Source of the DNA: Pseudonocardia halophobica
GTDB lineage: Bacteria > Actinomycetota > Actinomycetes > Mycobacteriales > Pseudonocardiaceae
Length of the DNA: 64,000 nt
Assembly (NCBI RefSeq): GCF_027922425.1
Contig: NZ_BSFQ01000030.1
Location: 26,779-90,778, forward strand
Direction of reading: 5' to 3'
The stretch's first letter is position 1. Each line of letters begins with the position of its first letter. The notes under the pieces were generated by a model. It saw only the letters and a list, made by a program, of their open reading frames with translations. It was not told the DNA's origin and searched no databases. Positions 44,700-52,960 of this stretch are shown one piece after another. Both the position numbers and the translations under genes were made by a program.

Positions 44700-46178
44700 T
44701 CAGCCGAGCTGGAAGGGGTCGCGGGTGCCGCCGGTGAGCTCGACGAACACGGACTTGTTCTCGGTGTACTCGTTGATCGCGTCGACGCCGTTCTCCCGGC
44801 CGATGCCGCTGGCCCCGAAGCCGCCGAAGGGCATGTTGGGGGCGATCACGCGGTAGGCGTTGATCCACACCGTGCCTGCGCGGAGCTTGCCGGCGACGCG
44901 GTGGGCGCGGTGCACGTCCTTGGTCCAGACCGCGCCGGCCAGCCCGTACGGGGTGTCGTTGGCCAGCTTGAGGGCCTCGTCCTCGTCCGTGAAGGTGTAG
45001 GCGGCCAGGACCGGCCCGAACACCTCCTCGCGCACGATGGTGTTCTCCGGCGTCACGTTGGTGACCACAGTGGGCTTGACGAACAGCCCGCCCCGCTCGG
45101 CGTCGGGCTCGCCACCGCAGGCGAAGGTCGCGCCCTCCGCGGCCGCGCCCTGCAGGTACCCGAGGACCTTCTCGTACTGCGGCCGGTTCGCCACCGGGCC
45201 CATCTCGGTGTCGGCCTCGGTCGGGTCGCCGAGCACGATGGCGTTCGCGCGGGCGACGACCTTCTCGACCAGGGCGTCGTGCACGTCGGCGTGCACGATC
45301 AACCGGGAGCCGGCCATGCAGGTCTGCCCGGTGGCCGCGAACACCCCCGCGACCAGGCCGTTCGCCGCGGCGTCGAGGTCGGCGTCGGGGAAGACGATCT
45401 GCGGGGACTTGCCGCCCAGCTCCAGGGTGACCCGGTTGAAGTTGGCCACCGCGGCCTGGGCGACCTTCGCGCCGGTCGCCGACGAGCCGGTGAAGGCGAC
45501 CTTGTCGACGCCGGGGTGCGTGGACAGGGCCTCGCCGGTGGACCGGTCCCAGCCCGTCACGACGTTGAGCACGCCCGCCGGCAACCCGGCCTCGTGCAGG
45601 ATCTCGGCGAACGCCACGGTCGAGGCGGGCGCGTGCTCCGACGGCTTGACGACCATCGTGCAGCCGGCGGCCAGGGCCGGGGCCAGCTTGAACGTCAGCA
45701 GCAGCAGCGGCGAGTTCCACGGCGTGATCGCGCCGACCACGCCGACGGGCTCGCGGGTGGTGTAGCCGAAGTAGTTCGGGTTGACCGGCGGCACGGTCCG
45801 GCCCTCGACCTTGTCGGCCAGCCCGGAGAAGTAGTAGTACCACTGCGGCAGCGACTTCAGCTGGCCGAGCATCTCGCGCAGCAGCTTGCCGGAGTCGTTG
45901 ACCTCCAGGCGGGCCAGACGCTCGGCGTCGGCGGCGATGGCGTCCCCGCACTTCCGCATGATCGCGGCGCGCTGGAAGCCGGTCATCGTGCCCCACTCGC
46001 CCTCGAACGCGGAGCGGGCGGCGGCAACGGCCTCGTCGACGTCCTCCGGGCCGCCGTCGGCGAGGCGGGCCCACGGCTCACCGGTGTACGGGTTGAGCGA
46101 CTCGAACGTGCGGCCCGAGCGGGCGTCGACGGGCTTGCCGCCGATGAAGAGCTTCAGCTCCTCGAGGGATGTCGTCAT
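44700..46178 (-). CDS. NAD-dependent aldehyde dehydrogenase
   Basis: A 492-residue ALDH. The catalytic Glu is in VTLELGGKSPQ, the nucleophile Cys is in GQTCMAGSR, the cofactor loop is FTGSSATGAKV, and PWNSPLLL is conserved. It probably oxidises the aldehyde made by the LLM monooxygenase encoded next in the operon to an acid that the island's CoA-transferase can then activate. Its promoter is one of the four with the shared AraC-type sites; the 5' leader is about 55 nt. Confidence 0.93.
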   Translation of the reverse strand: MTTSLEELKLFIGGKPVDARSGRTFESLNPYTGEPWARLADGGPEDVDEAVAAARSAFEGEWGTMTGFQRAAIMRKCGDAIAADAERLARLEVNDSGKLLREMLGQLKSLPQWYYYFSGLADKVEGRTVPPVNPNYFGYTTREPVGVVGAITPWNSPLLLLTFKLAPALAAGCTMVVKPSEHAPASTVAFAEILHEAGLPAGVLNVVTGWDRSTGEALSTHPGVDKVAFTGSSATGAKVAQAAVANFNRVTLELGGKSPQIVFPDADLDAAANGLVAGVFAATGQTCMAGSRLIVHADVHDALVEKVVARANAIVLGDPTEADTEMGPVANRPQYEKVLGYLQGAAAEGATFACGGEPDAERGGLFVKPTVVTNVTPENTIVREEVFGPVLAAYTFTDEDEALKLANDTPYGLAGAVWTKDVHRAHRVAGKLRAGTVWINAYRVIAPNMPFGGFGASGIGRENGVDAINEYTENKSVFVELTGGTRDPFQLG

Positions 46179-46240
46179 CGACCTCTCCTTCTTCCACTGG
46201 TGCGGGGTGCGGCCGCGGATCCGGCGGCGGACGACGAGGG

Positions 46241-46295
46241 ACGCTAGGGATCCGGCGGGGGCCGCCGATATCCGCGGACCGCAGTCGCGGAGCCG
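46241..46295 (-). promoter_or_regulatory. AraC-type site and promoter of the ALDH operon
   Basis: Read on the minus strand: CGGCTCC (46295-46289), then 21 bp start to start CGGATAT (46274-46268), then 21 bp to a TAGCGT -10 box (46246-46241). Positions 46264-46284 are identical over 21 bp to 50296-50316, before the flavin reductase gene. Confidence 0.7.
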
Positions 46296-46485
46296 TTCCG
46301 TGCGAGATCAGGGGCACACCCTGGGCGTCCGGCGCTGCACTCAGCGGATAGCGCGCCGCGCTCTCGGGCTAGTAGTGGACGCCCGGGGTTCCCTACTGTC
46401 GGAGGCGCCTTGATCGGGCGGCTCCCCCGCCGCCCGCAGCGCGGTGAGGGAGCGCGCCGCGCCCATGACACGAGGAGGTGTCCGG

Positions 46486-47495
46486 ATGGAGGTCGCTGCC
46501 GAGCCCGTGCAGGTCCTTCCCGCCCGTCTCACGCGCTACCCGATCCTGGACACCCACAGCCTGGACGAGGCCCGCGAGGCCGTGACGCGGGTGTACCTCG
46601 ACCACGACCTGACCGCGCCGGACGACCGGCTCGAGATGACGCTCAACGCCACCTCGGACCGGCTGTTCACACTGGGCTACCTCACGTACAAGTCGGCCGC
46701 GAAGCTCGTCATGCCGCCGACCGAGGACTGCTACCACGTCAACCTGACGACGGCGGGTCGCACCGAGGCCAACCGCACGGACGGCGGACGCGCCACCACC
46801 ACTGCCCGGACCAGCGGCATCGTGCTGCTGCCGGACCAGGAGAACACCGTTCGCTGGCCCCCGACGCGGAGCAGCTGATCCTCAAGATCCCGCGGCGCAG
46901 CCTGGAGGACCACCTGAGCGAGCAGCTCAACCGGCCCGTGCACGAGGTGCTGGACTTCGACTACGGGATCGACCTCACCACCGCGGCCGGCCGCACGCTG
47001 CTGGCGTCGGTCGAGTTCTTCGTGCGCGAGCTGGACCGGCCCGGCGGGCTGGCCGACATGCCGATCGCGCGCGAGCAGTACGAGGCGTTCGTGATGACGC
47101 AGCTGCTGCACGCGGGCCGGCACCAGCACACCGACGCCCTCCTCGCACCGGCCGATCCCGCCCGCTCGGGGCGGCTGCGGCCCGTCCTCGACTACATGGA
47201 GCAGCACGCCGACGAGCCGCTCACCCCGCAGGAGCTGGCCCGGGTGGGCTGCATGAGCGTCCGGACCCTGCACGCGACCTTTCAGCAGGAGCTCGGCGAG
47301 TCGCCGATGAACCACCTGCGGCGCATCCGGCTCGACCACGTCCGCGCCGAGCTGCTGCGCTGCGACCCGGCGTCGACCCGGGTCACGGACGTGGCGCTGC
47401 GCTGGGGCTTCTTCCACCAGAGCCGCTTCGCCCAGCAGTACCGGGAGCGGTTCGGCGAGCTGCCGCGCGAGACCCTGCGCGAGCGCGCCGGATAG
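46486..47495 (+). pseudogene. AraC family regulator, frameshifted (AraC_binding_2 type)
   Basis: The regulator is split over two frames. An ATG behind GAGGAGG starts EVAAEPVQVLPARLTRYPI and runs through the sensing domain to LLPDQENTVRW. The next frame then continues APDAEQLILKIPRRSLEDHL and the C-terminal double HTH (ELARVGCMSVRTLHATFQQE, VALRWGFFHQSRFAQQYRER). Adding one base near 46857 (TGG|CCC) restores a ~336-residue protein. The context is not a classical slippery site. This is a real mutation or a sequence error. It sits in the middle of four promoters with AraC-type sites and is their obvious regulator. Confidence 0.75.
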
Positions 47496-47512
47496 CCCCG
47501 GACGGCGCTCGG

Positions 47513-47566
47513 CGGATATCGGGTCACCGCCATCGGATAGCCGGGCCGTCCCGCGCCTCCTACCGT
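47513..47566 (+). promoter_or_regulatory. AraC-type site and promoter of the CoA-transferase operon
   Basis: CGGATAT (47513-47519) and CGGATAG (47534-47540) are 21 bp apart; 20 bp further is the TACCGT -10 box (47561-47566), 7 nt before the GTG. A third CGGATAG lies at 47489, over the stop codon of the regulator gene. Confidence 0.72.
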
Positions 47567-47573
47567 CACGGAC

Positions 47574-48812
47574 GTGCTCGACGACGACACCACCGACCCC
47601 GCGCCCGGCGCCCTGGACGGCGTGCGTGTGCTGGAGCTCGGCACGCTCATCGCCGGTCCCTTCTGCGGCCGGCTGCTCGCCGACCACGGCGCGGACGTGA
47701 TCAAGGTCGAGGCCCCGGACCGGCCCGACCCGCTGCGCCTGTGGGGCCAGGCCGAGCAGGACGGCCACCACTTCTTCTGGACGGTGCACGCCCGCAACAA
47801 GCGGTGCATCACCCTCGACCTGCGCCGCGACGAGGGCCGCGAGCTCTTCCTGCGCCTGGTCGACACCGCGGACGTCGTGGTCGAGAGCTTCCGCCCCGGC
47901 ACCCTGGAGCGCTGGGGCCTGGGCTACGACGTGCTCTCCGCCCGCAACCCTGGGCTGGTCCTCGCCCGGGTCTCCGGGTACGGGCAGACCGGCCCGCTCA
48001 GCCGTCGTCCCGGCTACGCCTCTGTGGCCGAGGCGGCGGGCGGCATGCGGTACCTCAACGGCTTCCCCGGCGGGCCGCCGCCGCGCGCGGCGCTGTCGAT
48101 CGGCGACTCCCTGGGCGGGATGTTCGCGATGCAGGGCGTGCTCGCCGCGCTCCTCGCCCGCGGGCAACAGGGCCCGCACCAGGGCAAGGGCCAGGTCGTC
48201 GACGTCGCGCTGGCCGAAGCGTGCCTGGCGATGCTGGAGTCGGTCATCCCGGACTACGACGCCACCGGTCTGGTGCGGCAGCCGTCGGGCACCCGGCTGG
48301 ACAAGCTCGCGCCGTCGAACCTCTACCGCAGCCGCGACGGCCGCTGGCTGATCATCGCGGCCAACCAGGACACCGTGTTCGCCCGGCTCTGCGCCGCGAT
48401 GGGCCGCGAGGACCTGGTGTCCGACCCGCGTTTCGCCACGCACGTGCCCCGCGGCGAGCACCAGGACGAGATCGACGCGATCGTCGCCGAGTGGGCCGGG
48501 CGGCACGACGCCGACGAGCTGACCCGGCTGCTCGAGGAGGCCGGCGTGGTCGTCGGGCCGGTGGACACGGTGGCCGAGGTGGTGGCGAACCCGCAGTTCC
48601 GCGCCCGCGACATGCTCGTGCCGCACTTCGACGAGGCGATCGGCAAGGACGTCCTCGGCCCCGGCGTCATGCCGGTGCTCACGGGTACCCCCGGCGGGGT
48701 CCGGTGGGCCGGGCCGCCGAAGCCAGGGACGCACAACGCCGAGGTCTACACCGGGCTCCTCGGCCTCGATCCCGCCGAGCTCGCGGCCCTGCGTGCCGCC
48801 GGTGTCGTCTGA
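47574..48812 (+). CDS. Class III CoA-transferase (CaiB/BaiF family)
   Basis: A 412-residue family III CoA-transferase. The start LDGVRVLELGTLIAGPFCGR, the catalytic-Asp region VDVALAEACLAMLES and the C-terminal GGVRWAGPPKPGTHNAEVY are typical. It moves CoA between acids, here probably activating the acid produced by the island's aldehyde dehydrogenase. The start is most likely leaderless, at the GTG itself. The HMG-CoA-lyase-type gene follows after 33 nt. Confidence 0.92.
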   Translation: MLDDDTTDPAPGALDGVRVLELGTLIAGPFCGRLLADHGADVIKVEAPDRPDPLRLWGQAEQDGHHFFWTVHARNKRCITLDLRRDEGRELFLRLVDTADVVVESFRPGTLERWGLGYDVLSARNPGLVLARVSGYGQTGPLSRRPGYASVAEAAGGMRYLNGFPGGPPPRAALSIGDSLGGMFAMQGVLAALLARGQQGPHQGKGQVVDVALAEACLAMLESVIPDYDATGLVRQPSGTRLDKLAPSNLYRSRDGRWLIIAANQDTVFARLCAAMGREDLVSDPRFATHVPRGEHQDEIDAIVAEWAGRHDADELTRLLEEAGVVVGPVDTVAEVVANPQFRARDMLVPHFDEAIGKDVLGPGVMPVLTGTPGGVRWAGPPKPGTHNAEVYTGLLGLDPAELAALRAAGVV

Positions 48813-48845
48813 CCCGCCGTCCACGTCGTCCGAATCGAGGTACCC

Positions 48846-49775
48846 GTGCTCTCCCTGCCCCGCTCCGTGGACCTGCGCGAGGTCGGCCTGCGCGACGGCC
48901 TCCAGCTCGAGGCCCCGATCCCGCCGGCCGCCAAGCTCACCCTGCTCGACGCGATCGCCGCGACCGGGGTGCGCCGGGTCGAGGTCACGTCGTTCGTCTC
49001 GCCGCAGGCGGTGCCCGCGCTCGCCGATGCCGAGCAGGTCGTGGGCGAGCTGCACCGCTGGCCCGAGCTGCACTTCTCGGCGCTCGTCGCCGGCCGCGGG
49101 GGCGCCCGACGCGCGGTGGCGGCCGGGATGGCGAACCTCGAGTACGTCGTCTCGGCCTCCGACGGGCACTCCCTCGCGAACGCCCGCCGCACCACCGGCG
49201 AGGCCGTCGAGGCCGTGGTCGACATCGCCGAGCTGACCCACGGCGCGGGCGGGCGGCTGGAGGCGATCATCGCCGTGGCCTGGGACTGCCCGTTCGACGG
49301 CCGCACCCCCGTGGAGCGCACGGTCGAGGTCGCCCGGCGGGCGGTGGAGCTCGGGGCCGACGAGCTGTGCCTCGGCGACACCATCGGCACCACCGTGCCG
49401 GGTCGGGTCGTGGAGCTGCTCGACGCGGTGCGCGCGGCCGTCCCGGGCGTCGAGGTCGGCGTGCACTTCCACGACACCCGCGGCGCGGGCCTGGCCTGCG
49501 TGCTCGCCGCGGCCCAGGCCGGTGTTACCAAGATCGACGCGTCCGTCGGCGGGCTCGGCGGCTGCCCCTTCGCCCCGGGCGCGAGCGGCAACATCGCGAC
49601 CGAGGAGGTCGTCTACCTGCTCGAGGAGTCCGGCGTGGACACCGGGCTGGACCTCACCGCGGCGCTCGACGCGGCCCGGGTCGCCGAGCGGGCCGTGGGC
49701 CACGACCTGCCGAGCAACCTGCACCGCGCGGGCGGCCCGAACCGCCCGCGCGGCCGGGCGTCCGTCACGCGCTGA
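48846..49775 (+). CDS. HMG-CoA lyase-type enzyme
   Basis: A 309-residue member of the HMGL/DRE-TIM family. DLREVGLRDGLQLE carries the substrate Arg-Asp pair, VHFHDTRGAGLA the metal-binding His residues, and GGLGGCPFAPGASGN the catalytic Cys loop. It should split a 3-hydroxy-3-methylacyl-CoA or similar into two smaller acyl-CoA or oxo products. With the CoA-transferase it suggests a branched or 3-hydroxy acid intermediate. It converges on the flavin reductase gene, overlapping it by 11 bp. Confidence 0.9.
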   Translation: MLSLPRSVDLREVGLRDGLQLEAPIPPAAKLTLLDAIAATGVRRVEVTSFVSPQAVPALADAEQVVGELHRWPELHFSALVAGRGGARRAVAAGMANLEYVVSASDGHSLANARRTTGEAVEAVVDIAELTHGAGGRLEAIIAVAWDCPFDGRTPVERTVEVARRAVELGADELCLGDTIGTTVPGRVVELLDAVRAAVPGVEVGVHFHDTRGAGLACVLAAAQAGVTKIDASVGGLGGCPFAPGASGNIATEEVVYLLEESGVDTGLDLTAALDAARVAERAVGHDLPSNLHRAGGPNRPRGRASVTR

Positions 49776-50265
49776 TGCCGTAGGCGCCGCGGTGGAACAG
49801 CAGCGGCGCCCGGGACGGGTCGGCCCCCAGGTCCCGTACCCGCCCGACGACGATCGTGTGGTCGCCGCCGGGGAACTCGTCGGCGAGGGCGCAGTCGATC
49901 CAGGCCGCCACGCCGTCGAGCCGCGGGGCGCCGGAAGGGGCGGGCGCCCACGCGACGCCGGCGTACTTGTCGGTGCCCGACCGGGCGAACGCCGTGCTGA
50001 GCTCCTCGTGCCCCTCGGCGAGGACGTTCACGCAGAAGGCCCCCACCTCGCGGATCCGGGGCCACGTCGAGGAGGTCCGGGCCGGGCTGAAGGACACCAG
50101 CGGCGGATCGAGCGACAGCGAGCTGAAGGACTGGCAGGTGAAGCCGGCCGGCCCGTCGGGGGTGATCGCGGTGACCACGACGATGCCGGACGCGAAGTGC
50201 CCCAGCACCTCGCGCATGCGGAGGGGGGCGACCGGCGGGGGCACCTCGGTGTGCGTCTCGTCCAT
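49765..50265 (-). CDS. Flavin reductase family protein
   Basis: A 166-residue FMN-binding split-barrel reductase. MREVLGHFASGIVVVTA, GFTCQSFSSLSLDPPLVSFS and GDHTIVVGRV are the family signatures. It makes reduced FMN or FAD from NAD(P)H for a two-component monooxygenase; the LLM enzyme in the same island is the natural partner. A TACCGT -10 box ends 8 nt before the ATG. Confidence 0.9.
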   Translation of the reverse strand: MDETHTEVPPPVAPLRMREVLGHFASGIVVVTAITPDGPAGFTCQSFSSLSLDPPLVSFSPARTSSTWPRIREVGAFCVNVLAEGHEELSTAFARSGTDKYAGVAWAPAPSGAPRLDGVAAWIDCALADEFPGGDHTIVVGRVRDLGADPSRAPLLFHRGAYGISA

Positions 50266-50273
50266 GCCGGAGG

Positions 50274-50327
50274 ACGGTAGGCCGCGGCCGCGAGCGCCGA
50301 TATCCGCGGACCGCAGGCGGACAGCCG
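50274..50327 (-). promoter_or_regulatory. AraC-type site and promoter of the flavin reductase gene
   Basis: Read on the minus strand: CGGCTGT (50327-50321), CGGATAT (50306-50300) 21 bp on, then 20 bp to TACCGT (50279-50274). Same geometry as the other three promoters. Confidence 0.7.
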
Positions 50328-50372
50328 CAGCGCGGCTGTGTCCGGCGTCTCCCCCGAACGGCCCGCGCTGCA

Positions 50373-50427
50373 CGGATAGGAGTCGGCTCACAACGGATAG
50401 TCGGAGCGGCCCGCGCTCTCCTACCGT
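50373..50427 (+). promoter_or_regulatory. AraC-type site and promoter of ribBA
   Basis: CGGATAG occurs at 50373-50379 and again at 50394-50400, exactly 21 bp apart, followed after 21 bp by TACCGT (50422-50427), 6 nt before the GTG. Confidence 0.72.
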
Positions 50428-50433
50428 CGTGGT

Positions 50434-51738
50434 GTGCTCGACGATCCCGTCCGTCCCGGGTGGGCATCCGACCGTGAGGAATCGACGATGACGTCTCCGA
50501 CTCCCGCCCTGCCGTCCACGCGCGCCGTGCAGCGGGCGGTGGCCGCGCTCGCCGCCGGCCGGATGGTGATCGTGACCGACGACGCCGACCGCGAGGACGA
50601 GGGCGACCTCATCCTGCCGGCCGCGACGGCCACGCCCGAGCAGATCGCCTTCGTGGTGCGGCACACCACGGGGATCGTCTGCGCCCCGATGCCGGCCGCG
50701 CGGGCCGACGCCCTGGGCCTGCCGCAGATGGTCACCGACAACAGCGACGCCCACGGCACCGCGTTCACCGTGACCGTCGACCACCGCGACGCGGGCACCG
50801 GCGTCTCCGCCGCCGACCGCGCCCGCACCCTGCGCGCGCTCGCCGACGGCGCGACCCGGCCGGACGACCTCCGCCGGCCCGGGCACGTCTTCCCGCTGCG
50901 GGCCCGCGAGGGCGGCGTCCTCGTCCGGGCCGGGCACACCGAGGCCGCCGTGGACCTGCTGCGCCTCGCCGGGCAGGAGCCGGTCGGCGTGATCGGCGAG
51001 ATCGTCGACGACGACGGCTCCATGGCCCGCGGCGAGCGGCTGCGCGCCTTCGCCGCCGAGCACGACCTGCCGCTCCTCGCGATCGCCGACCTCGTCCGGC
51101 ACCGGCGGGCGACCGAGCAGCTGGTCGAGCACGTCGCCACCTCCGCGATGCCCACGGTGTTCGGCGAGTTCCGGGCCGCCGCCTACCGCTCCACGCTCGA
51201 CGGCACCGAGCACCTGGCGCTGGTGTACGGCGACGCCGTCGCGGCGAGCCGGTCCGCCGGCGGCGCCCTGGTCCGGGTGCACAGCGAGTGCCTGACCGGC
51301 GACATCATCGGCTCGCTGCGCTGCGACTGCGGCGCCCAGCTCGAGCAGGCCCTGCGCGCGATCGCCGCCGAGGGCGCGGGCGCCGTGGTCTACCTGCGCG
51401 GGCACGAGGGCCGCGGGATCGGGCTCGCCCACAAGATCCGCGCCTATGCCCTGCAGGAGAGCGGACTCGACACCGTCGACGCCAACACCGCCCAGGGCCT
51501 GCCGGTCGACTCCCGCTCCTACGGCGTCGGCGCGCAGATCCTCGCCGACCTCGGCATCACCCGGCTGCGGCTGATCACCAACAACCCCGCCAAGTACGGC
51601 GGGCTCGACGGCTACGGGCTCGAGATCGTCGGGCGGGTGGGCCTGCCCTCCGCCCCCTCGCCGCACAACCTCCGCTACCTCCGCACCAAGCAGGAGCGGA
51701 TGGGGCACGTGCTCAGCCTCGAGGACGAGGTGGGCTGA
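50434..51738 (+). CDS. ribBA: RibBA: DHBP synthase / GTP cyclohydrolase II
   Basis: A 434-residue bifunctional riboflavin-pathway enzyme. The N-terminal half is 3,4-dihydroxy-2-butanone-4-phosphate synthase (DDADREDEGDLILPA, RPGHVFPLRA, GHTEAAVDL). The C-terminal half is GTP cyclohydrolase II, with the zinc cysteines in SECLTGDIIGSLRCDCG and the arginine loop RGHEGRGIG. No other rib gene is near. Its promoter matches the catabolic island, so it is probably a dedicated copy that raises flavin supply when the flavin monooxygenase is made. The GTG fits a leaderless start; the ATG at 50488, behind GAGGA, is an alternative. Confidence 0.92.
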   Translation: MLDDPVRPGWASDREESTMTSPTPALPSTRAVQRAVAALAAGRMVIVTDDADREDEGDLILPAATATPEQIAFVVRHTTGIVCAPMPAARADALGLPQMVTDNSDAHGTAFTVTVDHRDAGTGVSAADRARTLRALADGATRPDDLRRPGHVFPLRAREGGVLVRAGHTEAAVDLLRLAGQEPVGVIGEIVDDDGSMARGERLRAFAAEHDLPLLAIADLVRHRRATEQLVEHVATSAMPTVFGEFRAAAYRSTLDGTEHLALVYGDAVAASRSAGGALVRVHSECLTGDIIGSLRCDCGAQLEQALRAIAAEGAGAVVYLRGHEGRGIGLAHKIRAYALQESGLDTVDANTAQGLPVDSRSYGVGAQILADLGITRLRLITNNPAKYGGLDGYGLEIVGRVGLPSAPSPHNLRYLRTKQERMGHVLSLEDEVG

Positions 51739-51914
51739 GGCACACGTCGGGGGCGCCGAAACCGTTCCACGGAGCGTCCGGCGCGTAGAATCAGGCCCCC
51801 TGGTCGCTTTCCCGTCCGCATTTTTCCGCCTGCAGACCCTTGTCGCCGCAAGGGTACGGCGCTACGGTTTCTGCGCCACCGGTGGCGACGGGAAAACGGT
51901 CGACGGGAGGCGTC

Positions 51915-52085
51915 ATGATTCGAAGGGTCATCGCTGCGGTGTTGATCGCCGCAGGTCTTACGGTCGGCGGGGCAGGGGTCGCTTTCGCGGGCGATTTCGG
52001 CGCGGGCAACAGCTCGGCGGGCCCGCACGACGCAAACGCCAAGTGCCACCCGCCCGGCCAGACCACGGGCGACCCTGGCTGCTAG
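51915..52085 (+). CDS. Small secreted two-cysteine peptide
   Basis: A 56-residue product: signal peptide MIRRVIAAVLIAAGLTVGGA to AFA, then a ~30-residue mature peptide rich in Gly, Asn, Ser and His with two cysteines (AKCHPPGQ and the C-terminal Cys). GGGAGG lies 7 nt before the ATG. The function is unknown. It is isolated between ribBA and the nitrile hydratase cluster. Confidence 0.6.
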   Translation: MIRRVIAAVLIAAGLTVGGAGVAFAGDFGAGNSSAGPHDANAKCHPPGQTTGDPGC

Positions 52086-52521
52086 CGACTCTGCCTGCGG
52101 CAGAGCGCATCCGGGCTGACTGCATCCGGACGGGCAGACGCGATGGCGAGCCGCGGTCCGGGCGCGCCCGGACCTGGGGGGTGCCGGGGCGCAGGGACTT
52201 CCGCGTCGATCGTCGGCGGACGATCTGCGCGGGAGCCCCGCCCCGCACCGCAACCGTTCTGCGCCGATCATCACCGGCGAGCGAACTCCCTCAGAATAAT
52301 GCTATAAACGCGGCGCCTCGCCATTGCCCGCACGATTTTCCGGCTACCGAGCAGCGCCTGAGATTTCCTCTTCGCCCTCGATCCGGCGCGGCGCGTCGAA
52401 CCTCTGCGCGCCAGGCCGCGCCGACGTTTCCGCGCATTTCGACGGACCCCTTCGCCCTCGATCGCCCCCGTCGCGACGACGCCCCGCGACGCGGCTGCCG
52501 TCACGTCGATCTCCGCTCGGC
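52086..52521. other. Gene-free stretch upstream of the nitrile hydratase regulators
   Basis: About 435 bp. An A/T-rich patch near 52290-52320 (AGAATAATGCTATAAACG) contrasts with the surroundings and could hold a promoter. I found no credible gene or strong hairpin. Confidence 0.4.
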
Positions 52522-52533
52522 TATCGTGGGCTC

Positions 52534-52932
52534 ATGTCATCGGACAGTGACACGTCGGGCCGCGCGGAGCGGCGCGACCTGGCGTTCGACGCCCTCGCCG
52601 ACCCGGTGCGGCGGGAGATCCTCGCCGTGCTGGCGGAGGAGGACGAGTGCAGCGCCGGCGCCCTGGCCGAGCGCATCACCAGCGTCGGGCGCACCGCCGT
52701 GTCGACGCACCTGCGCGTGCTGCGGGTGGCCGGGCTCGTCACCGAGCGCCGGGCGGGCCGCTTCCGGTACTACGCCGTCGACCCGACCGGCTCGGCGGCC
52801 GAGGTGATGACGCTGCTGCAGGGTCTGTTCCAGCAGTCCCTTCACGACGTGCGCGCGACCGTGGAGAATCGGCCGCCGGCGTCCGGCAGGACCGACACCG
52901 ACAGGACCGACGGGGCCGCGGAGGCGGGATGA
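52534..52932 (+). CDS. ArsR-type winged-helix regulator (NhlD-like)
   Basis: A 132-residue regulator. The winged helix spans ~15-90: AFDALADPVRREILAVLAEE, SAGALAERI, and the recognition helix in GRTAVSTHLRVLRVAGLV. There is no metal-binding CVC, so its signal is not a heavy metal. It precedes an AmiC-like sensor gene and the amidase/nitrile hydratase operon, the order reported for the low-molecular-mass nitrile hydratase of Rhodococcus rhodochrous J1 (nhlD-nhlC-amdA-nhlBAE). A TATCGT -10 box ends 6 nt before the ATG. Confidence 0.82.
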   Translation: MSSDSDTSGRAERRDLAFDALADPVRREILAVLAEEDECSAGALAERITSVGRTAVSTHLRVLRVAGLVTERRAGRFRYYAVDPTGSAAEVMTLLQGLFQQSLHDVRATVENRPPASGRTDTDRTDGAAEAG

Positions 52933-52960
52933 GCAGGTACCGGGTGAGGGCGCGGTAGCG

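Noticed and set aside
46850..46862. Programmed -1 frameshift in the AraC gene
   Set aside because: The codons (TGG CCC CCG) do not form a slippery heptamer that keeps pairing after slippage, and no downstream structure stands out; an indel is simpler.
46731..49724. A 997-codon minus-strand frame over the CoA-transferase and lyase genes
   Set aside because: Antisense shadow; no recognisable protein features.
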